The notes below the pieces were generated by a model. The model was not told the DNA's origin. It ran no database searches and was given only the letters and a program-made list of their open reading frames with translations. Of a stretch of 64,000 nucleotides of DNA, positions 8,895 to 18,684 are shown piece after piece; the first letter of the stretch is position 1; each line of letters starts with the position of its first letter. This stretch comes from Flectonema sp. DT1601. Its lineage: Eukaryota; Euglenozoa; Diplonemea; Diplonemida; Diplonemidae. The translations under genes and the position numbers were made by a program. The stretch is from contig OZ025847.1 of the NCBI GenBank assembly GCA_964019425.1, positions 154,501 through 218,500 of the forward strand, read 5' to 3'.

Positions 8895-11800
8895 TTATTT
8901 AACTTTTGAGTAGCCTTTGAGAAAATCGTCCCAAACCTGAACCCTGATTGAATCTTCAGGTAAGAAATTGGATTTCTCTCTTATATAAATTAGTTTCTGT
9001 AAATGATCCGGATGAGGCATAAATTTTAGATTTCCAAGAGACCATAAAACATTTGCAAGATCCCTCCACCAGACATCATGAATATTTGGTATGATCTTGT
9101 TTAAAAGTTTTGTTACTGACTCGCTAACATCAGAAGTCGAGTCCAAATGACCAATTGTATGCAACAGTCTACAAAGATAAGGTAATTCTAAAGTATTAAA
9201 TCCAGTCATGGAGTTTTTAATAAGTAGTTGATAACAAAGAGTGACCGTTCGGTATTCTGTAGGATCCGTCATCGTTTGCGGCAACAATTGTGATCTTGAA
9301 AAATGCCATATAAAACCAACTGCTTGTTTAGGAGTGAATTTTGATGATTTTTCTGCTGCATTACTAGCAGCGATAAGTTGAAGCTGCCTACCTGATATCC
9401 TTAACTCAGTAACTGCCTGAAGAGTATCAGCCAGTGATAACGGAGTCATGTCAGAAACAAGCATCGAAGCACGTGAACAAAGATTACCCAAACTAATCAT
9501 ATTTTTTAATCTGAGTTGACTCGCCGCTACTAACGTGCTGGTGACAGTCATCGGATCAGTCATTAAGTCTGTTACTACTTCTATATCAACCAGGCTATCC
9601 ATAAGTAGATTACACACAGGATGATTTCTAAGTTGAATGCTAGAATGAGACCAGAGTATTCTGGCTAGCTGCTTTCCGTTTATACAAATATCAGAAAATT
9701 TTTTTTTTGATTTCCAAATTTCAAAACACGCATCAGATAGTTTTGCAGCTGCTGGTATCATCTCATCTCTACTCCAACTACAAGAAGGCTTTCCTAATGC
9801 CAGTAATGTCAGGTCGAATATGGTTGCAAGCCTTTCATGTTTAACATTCTGAGACAAAACCAAATGAGTTAGTTGAAATGTAAGTTGCTCAGTGGCAGTG
9901 AAAATGACGTTGTTTTCAGAACTTTTTGCATTTGAAGTTTTCCACTTCCTTATCTGTTTCTTCGATTTATCTTCGATATTTCGTAGATGAGATCCCGTAT
10001 TTCTGGGTACTACCAGTTCCGCGATTTTCGCTGTTTCAGTAAGAGGTTGATCTTCAATTTCTTCCAAAGGAGAAATTGGTGTTTTCACACGTGTAAGTGC
10101 TGTTATTGCCTTTACAACCATGGCACTACATGATCTGTGAAGTGACTCAGGGTGTGTTAAAGATGAACACGCATATCTTAAGAAAGCTTCATCATCGAAA
10201 GAAACTCTCGTTGCAGCCCACAAAACTGATGACAACGCAGTTGGATAATATTGATTCAGATTAACACTTTTATTGATGTTGTCAGTAATACATTGGAACA
10301 GCTCAATTACATCCGATGAGGGTATTTTTTCTATGTCTGGACAACTACCGATTACCATCTCTGTTAACCCATGAGTAAGATAAACTAATTGATATGGTGG
10401 AATGATCTTCTTATCGGTCTTGTTGATAATGTCAATCGATCTTTTTAAACATTTTAATGCCGTGTATTTGTCATGAGTACCAGTTTTTAACATAATCTGA
10501 ATCATGCTGCTTGTATCCCTCATAGTTAGATTGTCGCTGCCTATAATGTGGATAGTAGAATGAAGTAAGTCGAGGACGTCGAACAAATCTTCGTATTTAT
10601 TTTCATCTTCTGAGTCATCATTTCCAGTTGATAGCGACAGCTGATCGACTTCAGTTGATTCAACTTGCGAATGATCATAAGTAATGGTTGGCTCAGAGGC
10701 TGGTTCAGCATCAGGAATGTCTTCTTCTTCTTCTTCGACGGAATCTTCTTCATTCTCCTGTTCAGGTATCTTCACTTCAGGTGTTAGTTCATGTTTAGCA
10801 TTTGATATTGACGTCAAGTCAATACCACTTATACATACCGACGGTAGACTGCTGCTATCTCTATTAACGATTCCCTTCTTACTGTCAGTTGATACTGGTG
10901 GCTGTTTTGATTCAGGATCTGTCGTTTCAATCTCAACTTCAGCAGGTTTCGAACTTGATCGTTTTTGTGATTTGTCGACAGTGACCGGTACAGCTATATT
11001 ACGTTGAACGTCTCTGTAGCCCACGCCTTCCCTATAACGGATTATTGCTTGCATGATGTTTAGTGAGATTGAAAGATTCTGTTCTAACTGAGTCATGTTT
11101 CCTCCACTAAGTAACATGTGAATCCATTGAGTGACGGAACTCTCTCCTCCAGCAGCTAGATTAACAAATAACCTCCATTGCAATTTTTTATTGAACAAAA
11201 AGAACTTGTAATGGGTTGATAATGTTAAGTCTGATATTTTTGATAAAATTTGTTGTACAGCTGCCTGCTGATCATCTTGTACAAACTGTCTTTCTGAATA
11301 TCCCCACTTACATGAAATGAGTGATGAGATGGCCGCAATTCGAGCAAGTTGAGGTCCAGTACAATGTTGTAGTTCAGAAATCCCAATGGCAGATATTTTC
11401 ATTGACAGTTGCCCTAACACGTCTCGAAATGGCATTCTTCCTAAGTCCGATGCGGTTGCAAAAGACATTGTCAAGAGTGAAATATGATAAAAAGAACTAC
11501 AGTCATCATCCATCATTGGAATTAGTGATGAACACGCGTGGACTGATAAATTGTCGAGAAGGTTTTCAGGTGTTAGTCGAAGTAGTGAGACGGCATTGAC
11601 AATATTATAAACATCCTCAACCCCAAGATTACTATATTTCGAGACGCTATCAAGTTCATTAATACAATCAGATACTAAATCCATAAAGTGTAATGGGACA
11701 ATTTGTGCAGTTTGCTCTAACAAGTCTTTTCTCTTCATGATTTTTGCGACCCAAAGTACAACCGAACATAGCTGAGACCCATTAAGTTGTGAAACACCAG

Positions 11801-12272
11801 TAATCAATGAAGAACATCCTCTGTCAAGAAGTGAGTAACCCATGTTTGTTTCGTATTTAAAGATCTTTACCGGTTGTCCAGGTTTCCTACCCAGAGATAG
11901 ACCGTCAAAGATAAATGAATATACGAAGTAGTCTTTTGGAAATCTTAAGAGTGTCCAGTCTGCTAATACTTTTCTCTGAAGGGTTCCAAGCACTTCTGGT
12001 CCCATGGCCAGATCGTGATGGCGGCTTGGGATGACCCATCGCAAGAAACCTATGACTCGTATGTCAGGTATCCCCATAGCACCTTGATGCATTAAAGTCA
12101 TAGAAAGATAAGCAACTCGAAGTTCTTGTAACCTCGACGACGTCTCAATAGGATCTCGCGTCACAGATGACGCCAGTCTTAATAAATTTCTTCTGATAGT
12201 ACCCGCAGTAATGATTCCACTCTGAACATGCAAACCTCTCCTTATTCTGGGGTAATTTATTTTAGTTGCCAT
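8895..12272 (-). CDS. Helical-repeat protein, organellar RNA-binding type (FASTK/RAP-associated-like)
   Basis: 1,125-aa protein built largely of leucine-rich helical pairs with recurring signatures such as LARILWSHSS, FIWHFSRSQL and NVLWSLGNLK. These resemble the ~35-40-residue helical repeats of FASTK/RAP-associated proteins that handle mitochondrial or plastid RNA. The N-terminus is basic and rich in Arg, Ser and Thr (MATKINYPRIRRGLHV), compatible with a mitochondrial presequence. An acidic, low-complexity insert (EEEEED region, roughly residues 500-545) splits the repeat array. I do not see a clear C-terminal RAP domain, so the family call is by repeat style only. The ATG follows a poly-T tract and an AG at about 12301-12303. 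The stop lies ~45 bp from the right edge of the tyrosinase array. Confidence 0.6.
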   Translation of the reverse strand: MATKINYPRIRRGLHVQSGIITAGTIRRNLLRLASSVTRDPIETSSRLQELRVAYLSMTLMHQGAMGIPDIRVIGFLRWVIPSRHHDLAMGPEVLGTLQRKVLADWTLLRFPKDYFVYSFIFDGLSLGRKPGQPVKIFKYETNMGYSLLDRGCSSLITGVSQLNGSQLCSVVLWVAKIMKRKDLLEQTAQIVPLHFMDLVSDCINELDSVSKYSNLGVEDVYNIVNAVSLLRLTPENLLDNLSVHACSSLIPMMDDDCSSFYHISLLTMSFATASDLGRMPFRDVLGQLSMKISAIGISELQHCTGPQLARIAAISSLISCKWGYSERQFVQDDQQAAVQQILSKISDLTLSTHYKFFLFNKKLQWRLFVNLAAGGESSVTQWIHMLLSGGNMTQLEQNLSISLNIMQAIIRYREGVGYRDVQRNIAVPVTVDKSQKRSSSKPAEVEIETTDPESKQPPVSTDSKKGIVNRDSSSLPSVCISGIDLTSISNAKHELTPEVKIPEQENEEDSVEEEEEDIPDAEPASEPTITYDHSQVESTEVDQLSLSTGNDDSEDENKYEDLFDVLDLLHSTIHIIGSDNLTMRDTSSMIQIMLKTGTHDKYTALKCLKRSIDIINKTDKKIIPPYQLVYLTHGLTEMVIGSCPDIEKIPSSDVIELFQCITDNINKSVNLNQYYPTALSSVLWAATRVSFDDEAFLRYACSSLTHPESLHRSCSAMVVKAITALTRVKTPISPLEEIEDQPLTETAKIAELVVPRNTGSHLRNIEDKSKKQIRKWKTSNAKSSENNVIFTATEQLTFQLTHLVLSQNVKHERLATIFDLTLLALGKPSCSWSRDEMIPAAAKLSDACFEIWKSKKKFSDICINGKQLARILWSHSSIQLRNHPVCNLLMDSLVDIEVVTDLMTDPMTVTSTLVAASQLRLKNMISLGNLCSRASMLVSDMTPLSLADTLQAVTELRISGRQLQLIAASNAAEKSSKFTPKQAVGFIWHFSRSQLLPQTMTDPTEYRTVTLCYQLLIKNSMTGFNTLELPYLCRLLHTIGHLDSTSDVSESVTKLLNKIIPNIHDVWWRDLANVLWSLGNLKFMPHPDHLQKLIYIREKSNFLPEDSIRVQVWDDFLKGYSKVK

Positions 12273-12457
12273 CTTTCTTCTTTTATATGCAGTTACATCT
12301 CTTTATGGAAGGGTGAAAAAAAAAAAAAAAAAAGAAAATTATTGAACCTCTGCCGTCCTGAGTTGGCTGCGATAATAAAAATAATACTAATTTATTAATA
12401 GGTTTACATATATATTAGCGAGGTGGTGTTCATCACGAAAAAAAATATTAATAAATC

Positions 12458-12491
<34 letters not shown>

Positions 12492-13234
12492 CGTAAGACA
12501 CATAATTGGTTGGTTTTCGGGGTTGAAATTAAGAAAATCTTTTATTTCGTACCAATTTCCCTTATCCAATTCCTCTTCAGTGTTGGATGACATAAACAGA
12601 GAAGAAAAAAAAAAAAAAAAAAATTGTATATTTACACGACTAACGCCAAACTGACCAGAAAAAAATAAATTGCACAACGAAACAATCAGACTGTTAAAAC
12701 CTGTCACTACTTTTGGTAGGCTGCATGAGCCCTGCGGATATGAAAAAAACCCGACTTCGTATGAATAAGATTTATTTTAAAACAAAAAAAAGAAAAGAAA
12801 AAAAAAGCTGAAATTGAACTGCGGCGTAGTCTACCTTCTCAGGCATGAAAACTATTATTTTTTTTTGTTTGACAATTGCTGATTAGTTGTGTACGAGGCG
12901 ATTGTTAATCGAAAAAGTACTTAAAAAGACAAAACTAACGTGCGGATATATTTGAGTAGGGGGGAAAAAAAAAAAAACTCGTTGAAAAAAAAAAGAAAAC
13001 AATTTCTAATTTCATTCCAACAAGTAATCTATGATTGAGTCACAGACATTGAAAATGATAAGTTTTTTTTTTTTATATTAACACACCAGTAGCAAGTAAA
13101 AAGAATCGCTGTTTCGTGGGATACGATTTTCACTTGTCTATAATTGATTTATAGACAAATGTTATTTTATTATTATGAATTGGAGGGCCGCCATTAATGA
13201 GAACCGGATATCGAACCTATTGCCAAATCTGTGA
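12273..13234. other. Intergenic, homopolymer-rich, with a doubtful small ORF
   Basis: About 960 bp with several poly-A/poly-T runs of 18-30 bases. On the minus strand a good acceptor (T-rich, then CGCAG, at 12732-12734) precedes an ATG that opens only ten codons. A second ATG at 12593 opens a 45-codon frame starting MSSNTEEELDKGN and ending in poly-Phe encoded by a poly-T run. It may be a small gene or chance. Confidence 0.5.
12456..12593 (-). CDS. Doubtful small ORF (45 aa)
   Basis: Opens MSSNTEEELDKGNWYEIKDF and ends in a run of phenylalanines from a poly-T tract. The first 36 residues have a natural-looking composition, and an acceptor-like site lies 140 bp upstream. There is no AG between the upstream poly-T tract and this ATG, and no recognisable family. 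It could instead be an exon of an unresolved gene. Confidence 0.15.
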
Positions 13235-14242
13235 TCACATAGTCTTTGACAGCACTCCCCATACCGAATCTGGTTGCCGTCTTGCTATCGACGGAAAGGA
13301 AGAGGAAGTAGCTCCAGTGAGTATATTATAATCGTGAGTTGGTTGGCGTTGAGATGATATTCGGTTGACAGCTCTGGAGTCTGATTTTGTAGCAGCAACC
13401 TCTCTGGCAGAGAGTTTTGATGCTACTGTCTGTCTCATTCTCATTTTATGAGGAGTCGTCCCCATAAGTTTGATATCAAGAGCGTCAACACCTGATTTGT
13501 TATAAACAGAACCGTTTAATATATCATAATTGTGTCCTTCACTACGTTTCTCAATAAATGGTGTTTTGGTTGTCGTGATGTGGTATTCAGATTTTTTCTT
13601 TTCAAGCAGCTTTGCGATCGCATCTCTAGCGACTTTTTCCTTTTCAGGATTATTATGACGAACTTGGATCGGATCATAGTTAGATGAAATAATTTGATGA
13701 CTTCGTTCTCTAACAGCTTTATCTTGAGATTGTAATGTCTCATTGTGATTAGCTACGTACCTATGCTGAAGAACGTTGTATTGCCTTTGACCAGGACGTA
13801 CTCTTACTCGTTTAGGTTGTGGTAGAGCTTCAGTAGTATTTTGATTGGTTGTTTTCTTTGGAGGTGGTATTCGTTTTCCTTTCGGAGCAGCTTGGTATCC
13901 TAAATTAACAACTTCTTGTATTCCAAATTTCGGTTGTTGATTTACGATATCGTAACCTATGCAGCTTTCTTTAGTCAACGCTGTTTTCATTCCTTTATTG
14001 ATCTCTTTAATGCTGTTGGATAGTTCTTTTTCTCGTACATTTTTCTCGATTTCTGGATTACGATGTCGTTGTGTAACGGGATCGAACATGCGCTCTTTTT
14101 CTTTGACACCACCTCCATTTTTTCTTGTAAACCGAAATCTGGATTCCAACGGAGGGGCTTTCCTCTTCTCCGTGCAATACTGATGTAACATTACCCCCCA
14201 GCTTGGGGGAGCCGTGTTTGTTTGTCGTTTAATGTCCGCCAT
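13235..14242 (-). CDS. Unrecognised repeat protein with Y-[DN]-[IVP]-[LVI] motifs
   Basis: 335-aa basic, hydrophilic protein of unknown function. A short motif recurs: YDIV, YNVL, YDPI, YDIL and YNIL, spaced along the chain. A longer form, DP(V/I)Q.RH.NPE, occurs twice (near residues 54 and 192). There is no signal peptide, membrane segment or strong coiled coil. Short, regularly spaced tyrosine motifs in basic proteins are common in microtubule-associated or axonemal proteins, and the window contains another axonemal gene, but that link is a guess. The start is supported by an excellent acceptor: TACTAAT, then a T-rich stretch and CAG at 14263-14265, 20 nt before the ATG. Confidence 0.75.
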   Translation of the reverse strand: MADIKRQTNTAPPSWGVMLHQYCTEKRKAPPLESRFRFTRKNGGGVKEKERMFDPVTQRHRNPEIEKNVREKELSNSIKEINKGMKTALTKESCIGYDIVNQQPKFGIQEVVNLGYQAAPKGKRIPPPKKTTNQNTTEALPQPKRVRVRPGQRQYNVLQHRYVANHNETLQSQDKAVRERSHQIISSNYDPIQVRHNNPEKEKVARDAIAKLLEKKKSEYHITTTKTPFIEKRSEGHNYDILNGSVYNKSGVDALDIKLMGTTPHKMRMRQTVASKLSAREVAATKSDSRAVNRISSQRQPTHDYNILTGATSSSFPSIARRQPDSVWGVLSKTM

Positions 14243-16301
14243 GTTTGCACCCCACCAGGGGACTGAGAAAATGATTAGTAAAAGTAAGATATCATCTCAA
14301 CACAGACAGAAATAAACACCTCCAAGACATAAGTTACTTATTTGAGGTAGAGAGCGAGTGGGAGAGGTGAATCCTATAGATCATGTTACCACTTTAGATA
14401 GAGAGATGGAGTGAAGGTGAATGAGGATGAGTAGGGTATAATGTGACACAGACAGAAGCCTAATATCATAACGTGTACTGAGTTCCTTTTTTAGTCTTCT
14501 TTCACTTTTTTTTTTTTCCATATTGACATATTTTCTTTGTACATTGAACTACCCTAAAACAAGTGAAGTTTTCACCTAACGTACCAAAGAGAGATTAAAG
14601 CACTGGTCAAACCAAGCAACAGCAAGGCACCTCAGTGTTAGTATTTAATTACAAATAAAAATAAATAATTAAATCAATATAAACAAAAGGGGAAATCAAA
14701 CAAACAATAGTTGGGTTTCGGGGGGCTAAAAAAAAAATATTTAAATCCAATCGTTTTCCCTTTTGACACGTCAGTGTTAGCTATTTTGTACAACCAACAG
14801 AACTTTACTCTCCCGACTATTTTTATTAAATGCACACAACAAAACATAATCACGATATTCTAGTTCTTATACTAAGTGATTGGTAGACTAGCAGAGGCAA
14901 ACTACTGAATAATATAAATAGGAAAAAGACATATCGGAGGCTACGTGAAGCACTCCGAAGACTCGGCTAGTTAAATAGAGGAAAGTCTAGACGCAATCAC
15001 TACAATGACTTGCGCCTTGGAACTTTTTTTTTTTTTTTTGGTGCACAAAAAATTACTCTGAAAAAATAACAACAAACAGAAAAGTGGAGGAGGAAAAAAA
15101 AAAAAAAAATAGAATAAAAAAACTACGACAATGACGAGGCAGAAAAAAACATGCTGTTCACTGCCAGAAATAAAATTAAAATTAAAAAAAAAAAAAAAAA
15201 AAAAAAATAGGCTGACACGCTGAGTGCGAACGAAAGGCAGCACATAAATGTATCGTGTAAGAAGGAATAAAAAAACATAAACAGTTTTGGTTTTCCTTAC
15301 CACTAGTTTATTGATGATAAGAGAGAAGACTGTTTGTTTTTGTTTTCTTTTTTTGGGGGGGTTTTGTCGTGTACCTCCTTATCTCAATAATAGCGTAACA
15401 AAATAATAAAGGGAGAGAGAGTTCACTGCTCCGCAACCCATTGTAAAATGAGTCCAATAGTAGCAGGTAAACAATTAGTGTTGTTACGATCTTTTTTTTT
15501 TTTTTTTTTTTTCCTATTCCATTCTTCCAAAACAGCTTTTTAGGGGAACATGTACTACTAAATATTATAACCCGATGAGTGGCCGTAATTGGTTCATCGA
15601 GCTCCCATTTGCAGGACCGTTTACCTGCTGACTCTAAAATGTTCGAAATTAAATTACTATCGGAATGCTTTCCTTTCGTGTTGTTCTTTCACAAATAATA
15701 TTTAAAAAAGACATGCCAATAATTATCTCATCGTATTTATAGTAGCAGTTGAGATGCAAACAAACGATGGCTTTCTTTTTAACAACTTAACGACAACTTA
15801 ACATCAGTTTTAGATTACAGTGACTAGGTGTGATTGCTTATCTTAACCTATTTAGGTTTCGAGAGTAATCCATATACCTCTTTACTTCTCTCATCATCAG
15901 TATTTATATAAACAAATTGATGGTTTTCCTTTTTTTTTTTTTTTTTTTTTGAGTAGGGGAGGTAACTTGATGTAGTAGGGGAGGAAGGGGAAAAAATCAC
16001 ATTTATCAAATTTTCTCCTGCAGGAGATAAAAAAAAAAAAAAAAAAAAGAAATAATAATAAAACGGGTATCATAACTGCATTGTTTTTTTTTTTTTTTTT
16101 TTTTTTTTTCCATCTTTTTTGTTAAAAAAAAAAGAAACTCGGCTTCTGCTGTAAATGATTTCCTGTACTTACATTCGAGAGAGTCGTAGCACTCTGTTAA
16201 TAAATGTCTGACATGCATCTCTTTTATTGAGATGGTGTCTCACTTGTCCTTCAAAACAGTTGAATAACTCTCCTCTAAGAGGTGACTTAAAAGGGATTTC
16301 A
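14243..16301. other. 2-kb intergenic region
   Basis: Rich in long poly-A/T runs (for example near 15080-15110, 15183-15207, 15490-15512, 15930-15950, 16028-16048, 16083-16110). No open frame with convincing coding character. A minus-strand ATG near 16216 begins a short frame that meets a GTAAGT donor-like site, but no following exon can be assigned. It likely holds the 3' UTR of the PKA-R gene and spacer. Confidence 0.6.
14263..14265 (-). promoter_or_regulatory. Splice acceptor 20 nt before the 335-aa gene
   Basis: On the sense strand a TACTAAT branch-point-like heptamer and ATTTTCTCAG stand directly before a 20-nt 5' UTR. There is no obvious donor just upstream, so it fits a trans-splicing acceptor, though a 5'-UTR cis-intron is possible. 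Confidence 0.6.
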
Positions 16302-18041
16302 TTAGACTCCCTGTTCCTCACTGGCTTTGCCTAAATACTTTTGGTAGTTTTCAGAATTTCGTTTTAAAATTGATTCGATCGGTCCCATGTAATTAGTAAA
16401 AGCCTTTCTACTTATCATAACCAAATGAGTTCTCATCGTAGTCGTGACTGTTGCTCGTCGTGGTTGCGAGAACAATAAGGCTAACTCTCCAAAGTAGTTT
16501 CCAGCTCCTAGCTTTGATAAGAATCCATGTTTCTTTGAACAAACTTCAACTTCACCAGTCTCTATAAAGTAGAATGCCTCTCCGTCTTCACCTTCAGCAA
16601 CTACGATTTCACCCGCAGGTTTTTCAACCGGAGCGAGAACGTCAGCTATGCGAGCTTTCTCATACGGGTCTACAGATTTTAGAATAGGAATCTTATCCAG
16701 GAAGTCCATGTATTGATCTCTCTTCTTCTTCGTTGTGTGTAATAATATAGATCTATAAGTTTCACGATCTAATACCCAAAGAGATACATCAGTGACAGCT
16801 GTGATGGTTGCTGCTCTAGGTGTTCCGTACATGAGACCTAATTCACCAAATGATTCTCCCTCGCCAATGAAACCAACAGTTCTTGGTTCTTCTCCCATCT
16901 CATCTACGAGTGTTATTTCACAACGACCAGTGTCAATAATGTAGTATGAATCACCTGATTCTCCTTGTTCAATAATTTGTACTTCTGGTTGAAACGATTC
17001 GTATTCCAAAGCATTCGCAATGGTCTGCCGATCTCTTGAATCCAAATTCGCAAACAAAATATTATTCTGCAATATCTGTTTAATTCTGGCAAACTGATCA
17101 GCTGTTTTATCAATAAGTTTATATTGCGTAGCCTGAGTAGATTCTTGGTGAACACGACTTACTTCAGAACTGACAGCCTGTCGTCGTAATTTTTCAATTA
17201 AAGCATTACCAGAGCTGGTAGGTTCACATTGTTCTGCAACTTGAATATCAGCCTTAGCGATACGTCTCTCACATTCTTCATGTCCAAGAATCTCTTCTAA
17301 TGTAGTGATATCGAGCACTTCAATTGTCTTTAGTCTTTGCATATTGTTTGGAGGGAATCTATACGCCCGAAGTGCTAATTGGAGTTCGGTAGGCGGTTGC
17401 ATAAACTCATCACTTTCTAGTCCCAAGACTTCGTACAGTTCCATGCATTGATGTTTTTCATCTTTTCGAAACTTTCCTAACTTAGATCTTTGTTCTTTTG
17501 CAAGTTCCAAAGCTTGTTTTAGGAGCATTTTAAAAGTGTGACCGACCTTTGGAGGAGTTGGTTGTGGGGCATTCATCGCAGGAGGGGCATGCATTTGAAG
17601 TTGGTTATCTTTTTTTGCTTTGAACTGTTGGTGGTGATTGTGCTGTTGTTGTTGTTGTTGCTGTTGTTGCTGTTGTTGTTGTAATAAAGTAGTGCTTGCA
17701 ACGGTATTTGCTTTACTCACAGTTGACTGTTGTCCTTGGCTTTCGTGAGATGGACGCTTGTGTTTCTGTTGACTGAATTGGGTACCATCACTTTGTCGCC
17801 TACTATCGCTTTCTGGTTCTCGCTTTTTCCGGACTTTTTTCACTCCGCCACCTGCTACACTTCCCCCGTCGGTGTCACAAACGCTGCTTCGTACTTTGGG
17901 TTTTCTCGGTTTTTTTTCTTGTTGTGGCGCGTCTTTTATACCTACAAATCCATTATCTCTTCCGTATTGTTTGTTTTTCCCACCCTGGTGACCGACCCCA
18001 GCCTTATTCTGGATGGGCCCTCCACTCTGCCCACCACCCAT
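16302..18041 (-). CDS. cAMP-dependent protein kinase regulatory subunit (PKA-R)
   Basis: 579-aa kinase regulatory subunit, which holds a PKA catalytic subunit inactive until a cyclic nucleotide (or related ligand) binds. The inhibitory sequence RRQAVS (286-291) has alanine at the phospho-acceptor position, a type-I-like pseudosubstrate. Two cyclic-nucleotide-binding domains follow: the first cassette is FGELGLMYGTPRAAT (398-412), the second FGELALLFSQPRRAT (517-531). Both keep the Glu and Arg that contact the ribose-phosphate. The first ~170 residues are low-complexity, with a poly-Gln run at 121-133, and no canonical RIIa docking/dimerisation domain is visible. The N-terminus MGGGQS fits the N-myristoylation consensus (G2, S6), suggesting membrane attachment. 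The acceptor (TTTCTTACAG) is at 18079-18081. Kinetoplastid PKA-R proteins also lack the docking domain and can respond to nucleosides, so ligand identity is open. Confidence 0.93.
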   Translation of the reverse strand: MGGGQSGGPIQNKAGVGHQGGKNKQYGRDNGFVGIKDAPQQEKKPRKPKVRSSVCDTDGGSVAGGGVKKVRKKREPESDSRRQSDGTQFSQQKHKRPSHESQGQQSTVSKANTVASTTLLQQQQQQQQQQQQQHNHHQQFKAKKDNQLQMHAPPAMNAPQPTPPKVGHTFKMLLKQALELAKEQRSKLGKFRKDEKHQCMELYEVLGLESDEFMQPPTELQLALRAYRFPPNNMQRLKTIEVLDITTLEEILGHEECERRIAKADIQVAEQCEPTSSGNALIEKLRRQAVSSEVSRVHQESTQATQYKLIDKTADQFARIKQILQNNILFANLDSRDRQTIANALEYESFQPEVQIIEQGESGDSYYIIDTGRCEITLVDEMGEEPRTVGFIGEGESFGELGLMYGTPRAATITAVTDVSLWVLDRETYRSILLHTTKKKRDQYMDFLDKIPILKSVDPYEKARIADVLAPVEKPAGEIVVAEGEDGEAFYFIETGEVEVCSKKHGFLSKLGAGNYFGELALLFSQPRRATVTTTMRTHLVMISRKAFTNYMGPIESILKRNSENYQKYLGKASEEQGV

Positions 18042-18231
18042 TTTTTCTTAATTTTCCTTTTTTTTTTTTTTTTTGAGACTGTAAGAAATATGACATTTTT
18101 ATAAAAAAAAATCAAAAAAAAATTTTCTTTCAGTAAGTAATAGTTGTGTAACGTGGAAGGCTATTTCTGTTTTTTTTTTTTTTTTTGTACCGGGGTTTTT
18201 TTTTTTCTTATCTTTCCTGTCATTCAGTTTC

Positions 18232-18483
18232 TTAGTTAAGCTGGTTCTTAGAATAACAGTCCAAACCGGCTTCGTATGTAGCCCCAACACCAGCTGTTGG
18301 AAATCCTCTCTGTTTGTTAATATTGATAGAGATTGAAGAAATAAATATAATAATATTACGTGTTTAAAAACATACCGTAGAGCACGCTCCTACCTTATAT
18401 CCCTCATCAGAACCGAATGACGGGTCAGGAAAGGTTTTAGTGTTGCAGACTCCCATATCAATTTTATACATTTGGACTGGCAT
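18232..18483 (-). CDS. Two-exon small protein, 61 aa (function unknown)
   Basis: A small spliced gene. Exon 1 is 18376-18483 (36 codons, starting MPVQMYKIDM), the intron 18310-18375 (66 bp, GTATGT...CAG, phase 0), and exon 2 18232-18309 (25 codons starting RGFPTAGVGA, then stop). The product is small, with four cysteines, and no family is recognised. Support comes from the intron matching the GTAT donor style of neighbouring genes, in-frame joining, and a clean acceptor (ATGTTTCACAG, 18531-18533) 47 nt before the ATG. It sits 190 bp upstream of the PKA-R start and 201 bp downstream of the next gene's stop, in the same direction. Confidence 0.72.
18310..18375 (-). other. 66-bp cis-intron of the 61-aa gene
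   Basis: Sense strand begins GTATGT and ends AACAG; phase 0. Length and donor match the other short introns in the window. Confidence 0.75.
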
Positions 18484-18684
18484 TTTATATGGACGTTTGG
18501 GTTTTTATTTTTTTTTTTTGTGTATGTGGACTGTGAAACATAGTGTTGAAACTAAAGAAAATCTCCATAAAAACAAAACAACAACAAAAAAACAAACTGT
18601 GAAAACAGTCAGTGTAATCGTTTGCAGTATTTCTATAAAGCAAAAAAGCAGCAATAAGAAGTGTGTAGGTGCCACAACAAATCT

